A DNA stretch of 11,366 nt from Candidatus Omnitrophota bacterium (lineage in GTDB: Bacteria > Omnitrophota > Gorgyraeia > 2-01-FULL-45-10). Position 1 is the first letter of the stretch. The number at the start of each line of letters is the position of its first letter. Below the pieces are notes generated by a model that had not been told where the DNA came from, made no database searches, and saw only the letters and a program-made list of their open reading frames with translations. Below, one piece after another: positions 8,607-11,366 of the stretch. A program made the position numbers and the translations under genes. The stretch is taken from positions 1 through 11,366 of the forward strand of contig JAPLMG010000014.1 in assembly GCA_026387165.1 (NCBI GenBank), in the 5' to 3' direction.

Positions 8607-8635
8607 ATTGTACTATGATGAAAGTGTTAAGTAAA
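8607..8635 (-). promoter_or_regulatory. Probable sigma70-type promoter of the giant gene
   Basis: TTTACT (8630-8635) and TACAAT (8607-8612) on the minus strand are separated by 17 bases, matching the consensus at 4 of 6 and 5 of 6 positions. Transcription would start near 8600, giving a leader of about 85 bases that contains the terminator-like hairpin and the Shine-Dalgarno site. An A/T-tract dyad lies immediately upstream of the -35 box. Confidence 0.5.
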
Positions 8636-8667
8636 CAAAAATATAGCTATCTTTTTTTATCTTAACA
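8625..8667. repeat. AT-rich interrupted dyad over the -35 region, operator-like
   Basis: TGTTAAG (8625-8631) and CTTAACA (8661-8667) form a perfect 7-base inverted repeat. Between them lies a second dyad centred at 8646/8647 (8637-8656: A-tract, ATAG/CTAT, T-tract) with nine of ten positions paired. The outer left arm touches the -35 box. This could be a regulator site, an UP-element-like A-tract, or chance symmetry in AT-rich DNA; nothing here identifies a regulator. Confidence 0.3.
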
Positions 8668-8706
8668 TGCTTCTGGTGTGCATCTAAGAGTGCACTAAGT
8701 TTACGG

Positions 8707-9447
8707 TTATTCCTTATCGTATGTCGAGTAGTAGTAAGGCGTATGCGCCCGGAATTCGGCGGCGCATGTGTCGACGAGTTTGAAGTCCGGTATCAGGCCG
8801 GCCTTTCTCCTCATCTGGTGTATAGCGGCTTCATCTTTGTCTAATAATTGAGCAAGCTGATGATCGCTGAATCCGTATTGCTTTGCCGTCTTAAGCAGCT
8901 CAATACCTATATCGCCTTTACAATTGACTATCTCTTTTTCCAACCCAACTATCTCTTTTATATTGTGCAGGAACCATCTGTCTATCCTTGTCATCTCATA
9001 TATCTTATCAATGGAAATATTTGCCCGAACGGCATCGCCGATGTAAAAGATCCTCTCCGCGTTCGGTATACGCAATTTTTCGTATATTGTGTTGAGTATG
9101 TCGTCGTCATTGCGAGGCCCCGTAGGGGCAACCCCGAATAGCACACTTTTGAGGCCGCTCTTCTTTATTTCGAGCGAACGCAATCCCTTTTGCAGGGCCT
9201 CTTTGAATGTCCTGCCTATCGACATAGCTTCTCCTACCGATTTCATCGACACCGTCAGTGTGGGGTCGGCCAGTGGGAACTTCTCAAATGTGAAACGCGG
9301 TATCTTTACCACGCAATAGTCTATGGACGGCTCAAAGCACGCGGGCGTCTCTTTCGTGATATCGTTCGGTATCTCATCCAGCGTATATCCCACGGCTAAC
9401 TTGGCGGCTATCTTCGCTATCGGGAAACCGGTCGCTTTGGAAGCCAA
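8707..9447 (-). CDS. carB: carB continuation: end of carboxyphosphate domain plus oligomerisation domain
   Basis: This frame is in register with the upstream carB piece; only the TGA at 9457-9459 separates them (TGA, then codons for S-S-A, then this TTG). Read through, it supplies CarB residues 310-555. It opens with LASKATGFPIAK and contains PSIDY, KIPRF, MKSVGE.M.IGRT, IDRWFL and DTCAAEF, all typical of the carbamoyl phosphate synthetase large chain. It ends YYYSTYDKE-TAA, precisely at the linker after the oligomerisation domain. The full protein is about 1070 residues, so the second (carbamate kinase) half is absent here and no remnant follows the TAA. Residues equivalent to about 413-425 (FGVAPTGPRNDDD) come from a REP-like insertion. 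I see no good ribosome binding site for an independent start at TTG, so separate translation seems unlikely. Confidence 0.82.
   Translation of the reverse strand: MASKATGFPIAKIAAKLAVGYTLDEIPNDITKETPACFEPSIDYCVVKIPRFTFEKFPLADPTLTVSMKSVGEAMSIGRTFKEALQKGLRSLEIKKSGLKSVLFGVAPTGPRNDDDILNTIYEKLRIPNAERIFYIGDAVRANISIDKIYEMTRIDRWFLHNIKEIVGLEKEIVNCKGDIGIELLKTAKQYGFSDHQLAQLLDKDEAAIHQMRRKAGLIPDFKLVDTCAAEFRAHTPYYYSTYDKE
9105..9133. repeat. REP-like palindromic insertion inside the carB reading frame
   Basis: The stretch beginning CGTCATTGCGAGG, followed by a GCCCC-GTA-GGGGC hairpin and CAACC, resembles a class of short palindromic repeats (GTCATTGCGAGG type) that I recall from many bacterial genomes. It encodes the odd GVAPTGPRNDD segment, where CarB relatives have a variable loop, without breaking the frame. 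Copies elsewhere in the genome would confirm it; no second copy is seen in this window. Confidence 0.5.
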
Positions 9448-9456
9448 TGCCGAACT

Positions 9457-9459
9457 TCA
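9457..9459 (-). other. In-frame TGA replacing the conserved Arg306 codon of carB
   Basis: The conserved block is normally NPRVSRSSALASKATG. Here the codons read N-P-R-V-S-TGA-S-S-A-L-A-S-K with no frame change. A C-to-T change in CGA would create it. General TGA recoding in this genome is unlikely, because the 2693-codon giant gene has no internal TGA, uses TGG for Trp, and itself ends in TGA. Confidence 0.9.
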
Positions 9460-10374
9460 TGAAACTCTCGGGTTCATCTCTATGATTACCATCCTTCCGG
9501 TATCGGGATGGACGGCGAATTGGATATTCGAGCCTCCGGTCTCAACCCCTATCTCTCTGATACAGGCGATGGCGGCGTTCCTCATCGCTTGATACTCTTT
9601 ATCGGTCAGTGTTTGTATCGGCGCCACCGTTATGGAGTCGCCCGTATGAACGCCCATCGGGTCAAAGTTTTCTATTGAACATATTATTACAACATTGTCC
9701 TTGAGGTCGCGCATGACTTCAAGCTCAAACTCTTTCCAGCCCATCACGGACTCTTCTATGAGGATCTCGCTGATCATGCTGGACTTAAGGCCGATCTTTG
9801 CGCGTGTTTTAAATTCCTCCATATTATACGCGACGCTTCCGCCCGTACCGCCCAGAGTGAAGCTCGGCCTTATGATCAGGGGAAAGCCTATCATTTCTGC
9901 GGCAGAGAGCGCCTCTTTCAAGTTGTAGGCTTTGTCGCTTCTTGGCAGATCGAGCCCTATCTTTTGCATAGCCTCTTTAAATAATCGCCTATCCTCGCCT
10001 TTCTTGATCGCCTTTATGTTCGCCCCTATGGTTTCCACTTTATATTTTTTTAATATTCCTTTTTCAGCAAGGCCTATCGTGGCGTTCAGGGCTGTCTGCC
10101 CGCCCAGCGTGGGTAGGAGGGCGTCAGGCCTCTCGATCTCTATTATCTTTTCTATTACTTCCACGGTTATCGGCTCTATATAAGTCCTATCGGCCATATC
10201 GGGATCCGTCATTATTGTGGCGGGATTTGAATTGACGAGAATTATCTTACAGCCGTCCTGCCTTAAAACTTTACAGGCCTGGGAACCGGAGTAGTCGAAT
10301 TCGCAGGCCTGGCCTATGACTATCGGGCCGGATCCTATTATCAGTATTGATTTGATGTCTTTTCGCTTTGGCAT
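9457..10374 (-). CDS. carB: carB N-terminal part: carbamoyl phosphate synthetase large chain, stopped by in-frame TGA
   Basis: CarB makes carbamoyl phosphate from bicarbonate, ammonia (delivered by CarA) and two ATP, for pyrimidine and arginine synthesis. This 305-residue piece starts MPKRKDIKSILIIGSGPIVIGQACEFDYSG and is collinear, residue for residue, with the start of E. coli CarB as I recall it. It carries the pre-ATP-grasp and most of the first ATP-grasp domain: NSNPATIMTDPDMAD, PTLGGQTALN, EDRRLF, IIRPSFTLGG, IENFDPMGVHTGDSITVAP and VIIEMNPRVS. The expected next residue is Arg306, but the codon is TGA, after which the same frame continues SSALASKATG. Only one base differs from CGA. The ATG start lacks a close Shine-Dalgarno; a purine-rich AGGGG lies 20 bases upstream within the repeat. 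Unless TGA is a sequencing error or read through, this truncated domain should be inactive. Confidence 0.93.
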   Translation of the reverse strand: MPKRKDIKSILIIGSGPIVIGQACEFDYSGSQACKVLRQDGCKIILVNSNPATIMTDPDMADRTYIEPITVEVIEKIIEIERPDALLPTLGGQTALNATIGLAEKGILKKYKVETIGANIKAIKKGEDRRLFKEAMQKIGLDLPRSDKAYNLKEALSAAEMIGFPLIIRPSFTLGGTGGSVAYNMEEFKTRAKIGLKSSMISEILIEESVMGWKEFELEVMRDLKDNVVIICSIENFDPMGVHTGDSITVAPIQTLTDKEYQAMRNAAIACIREIGVETGGSNIQFAVHPDTGRMVIIEMNPRVS

Positions 10375-10394
10375 AATGTGTGTCGTTATTCTTT

Positions 10395-10491
10395 CCCCTC
10401 ACCCTATCCCTCTCCCCCTGCGGGGGGAGAGGGGATTCTTATTCTCACTATTTCCTCTCCCCCTTTAGGGGGAGAGGATTAAGGTGAGGGG
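10395..10491. repeat. Compound palindromic repeat (REP/MITE-like) between carA and carB
   Basis: CCCCTCACC (10395-10403) and GGTGAGGGG (10483-10491) form a 9-base perfect outer inverted repeat. Inside are two hairpins: 11 base pairs at 10408-10418/10423-10433 with a four-base loop, and 11 base pairs at 10453-10463/10468-10478 with loop TTTA. The CCCTCACCC...CCCTCTCCCC theme resembles short dispersed repeats I recall from many bacterial genomes. No T-tract follows, so it is not a standard terminator. It fills most of the 122-base carA-carB gap and would fold strongly in the shared transcript. Confidence 0.75.
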
Positions 10492-10496
10492 GCGTT

Positions 10497-11366
10497 CTAT
10501 TTCCTCATTATTTCAACAAATCTTCCAAATAGATATTCGGCGTCATTCGGGCCGGGAGCCGATTCCGGGTGAAATTGTACAGAGAATATCGGAAGCTTCT
10601 TATGTTTCATCCCCTCAAGCGTCTTATCATTCAGGTCCATGTGAGTTATCTCGACATTTTTTTTATCGAGAGTATCTATATCTACGCAGAAGCCGTGATT
10701 CTGCACCGTTATGGCCACTTTGCCGGTCTTCAGGTCTTTAACGGGCTGGTTCCCGCCGTGATGGCCGAATTTCAGCTTGTATGTTTTGCCGCCGAAAGCC
10801 TGGCCAAGCATCTGGTGGCCGAGGCATATACCGAATATAGAGACTTTTCCTATTAATTCTTGGGTGGTTTTAACTATATAAGACAGTGCCGCCGGGTCCC
10901 CTGGGCCGTTTGATAGAAGGACGCCGTCGGGCTTATGGCTCAAGATATCTTTGGCCGTCGTCGTTGCGCTTACAACAGTTACGCGGCAATCATTCTTCAC
11001 GAGCTCTCTTAATATATTAAATTTTACGCCGCAGTCGACCACGGCCACTTTGTATCTACCCTTCTTATTCCATTCATAATTCTTTGCGAGCGTCACTTCC
11101 TTGACGAGGTCTACGCCGACAAGGCCGGGAGATCTTTTCGCCTTTTCTATGAGGCTATTTTCGTCCTGGTCTATTGTGGAGAGAACCGCCTTCAAGGTAC
11201 CCGCCTCTCTTATATGAAGCGTGAGAGAGCGCGTGTCAACGCCCTCAATTCCTACTATGCCGTTCTCGTTCAGATAGCTACCCAACGTCTTAAGGCTACG
11301 CCAGTTGCTCGTTATTTTAGAATATTCCTTAACTACAAAGCCCTCCACGAACGGTTTACGCGACTC
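10497..11366 (-). CDS. carA: carA, carbamoyl phosphate synthetase small chain (N-terminus cut by right edge)
   Basis: This is the glutaminase subunit that hydrolyses glutamine and passes ammonia to CarB. The frame is open to the window edge; 289 residues are visible and roughly the first 100 of about 380 are missing. The visible part begins ESRKPFVEGFVV, typical of the CarA N-terminal domain (then SNWRS, GIVGIEGVDTR). The class I glutamine amidotransferase domain follows, with LLSNGPGDP, the nucleophile in GICLGHQ (Cys181 of the fragment), and the catalytic His266 and Glu268 in VQFHPESAPGP. All catalytic residues are intact. The GTG at 11346-11348 could look like a start but lies inside conserved sequence (PF-V-EGF), so I extend to the edge. 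It ends with TAG, 122 bases before carB on the same strand, the usual carAB operon order. Confidence 0.95.
   Translation of the reverse strand, partial: ESRKPFVEGFVVKEYSKITSNWRSLKTLGSYLNENGIVGIEGVDTRSLTLHIREAGTLKAVLSTIDQDENSLIEKAKRSPGLVGVDLVKEVTLAKNYEWNKKGRYKVAVVDCGVKFNILRELVKNDCRVTVVSATTTAKDILSHKPDGVLLSNGPGDPAALSYIVKTTQELIGKVSIFGICLGHQMLGQAFGGKTYKLKFGHHGGNQPVKDLKTGKVAITVQNHGFCVDIDTLDKKNVEITHMDLNDKTLEGMKHKKLPIFSVQFHPESAPGPNDAEYLFGRFVEIMRK

Noticed and set aside
8680..8700. GTGCA/TGCAC inverted repeat after carB as a terminator.
   Set aside because: Only five base pairs with an eight-base loop and no T-tract directly after it.
8707..10374. A frameshift in carB.
   Set aside because: The two pieces are in the same reading frame; only one codon is a stop.
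10497..11348. GTG at 11346-11348 as the carA start.
   Set aside because: Conserved CarA residues (ESRKPF) continue upstream in frame to the window edge, so the gene is simply cut.

Overview
This window reads as a fragment of an anaerobic, Gram-negative-type bacterium. My best guess is the Omnitrophota (formerly OP3) or a similar lineage. The guess rests on one giant multi-domain protein with a signal peptide, a start of a likely outer-membrane beta-barrel gene, and my recollection that Omnitrophota encode giant fusions with shared N- and C-terminal regions. It is an inference, not a phylogenetic result. Every gene I can support lies on the minus strand, so the natural reading direction is from high to low coordinates.

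Reading that way: (1) carA, cut by the right edge, is the small glutaminase chain of carbamoyl phosphate synthetase. (2) A 122-base gap holds a compact palindromic repeat: one outer inverted repeat enclosing two GC-rich hairpins. (3) carB follows, but only its N-terminal half (about 555 codons). It is interrupted by an in-frame TGA exactly where the conserved Arg306 of E. coli numbering belongs, and it carries a small REP-like sequence inside the reading frame. (4) A 192-base gap holds an AT-rich dyad, a sigma70-like promoter and a terminator-like hairpin with a U-tract in the leader. (5) A single 2693-codon gene covers 433-8514. (6) A short gap with a possible promoter precedes the start of a signal-peptide-bearing, probable beta-barrel gene that runs off the left edge; it begins with GTG.

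The centrepiece is the 2693-residue protein. In order it contains a signal-peptide-like N-terminus, butyrate kinase, phosphate butyryltransferase, a 2x[4Fe-4S] ferredoxin (delta-type), and the TPP-binding beta, gamma and alpha parts of a 2-oxoacid:ferredoxin oxidoreductase, then a C-terminal domain I cannot name. Together these modules would cover a complete route: 2-oxoacid to acyl-CoA (reducing ferredoxin), to acyl-phosphate, to free acid plus ATP. Enzymes normally made from six genes are here in one polypeptide, with Pro/Ala-rich linkers between them. The predicted export signal conflicts with the cytoplasmic cofactors the route needs (CoA, ADP, TPP, ferredoxin), which is the main biological puzzle.

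No tRNA, rRNA, CRISPR array or transposase was seen. No stretch above 300 bases lacks a gene.
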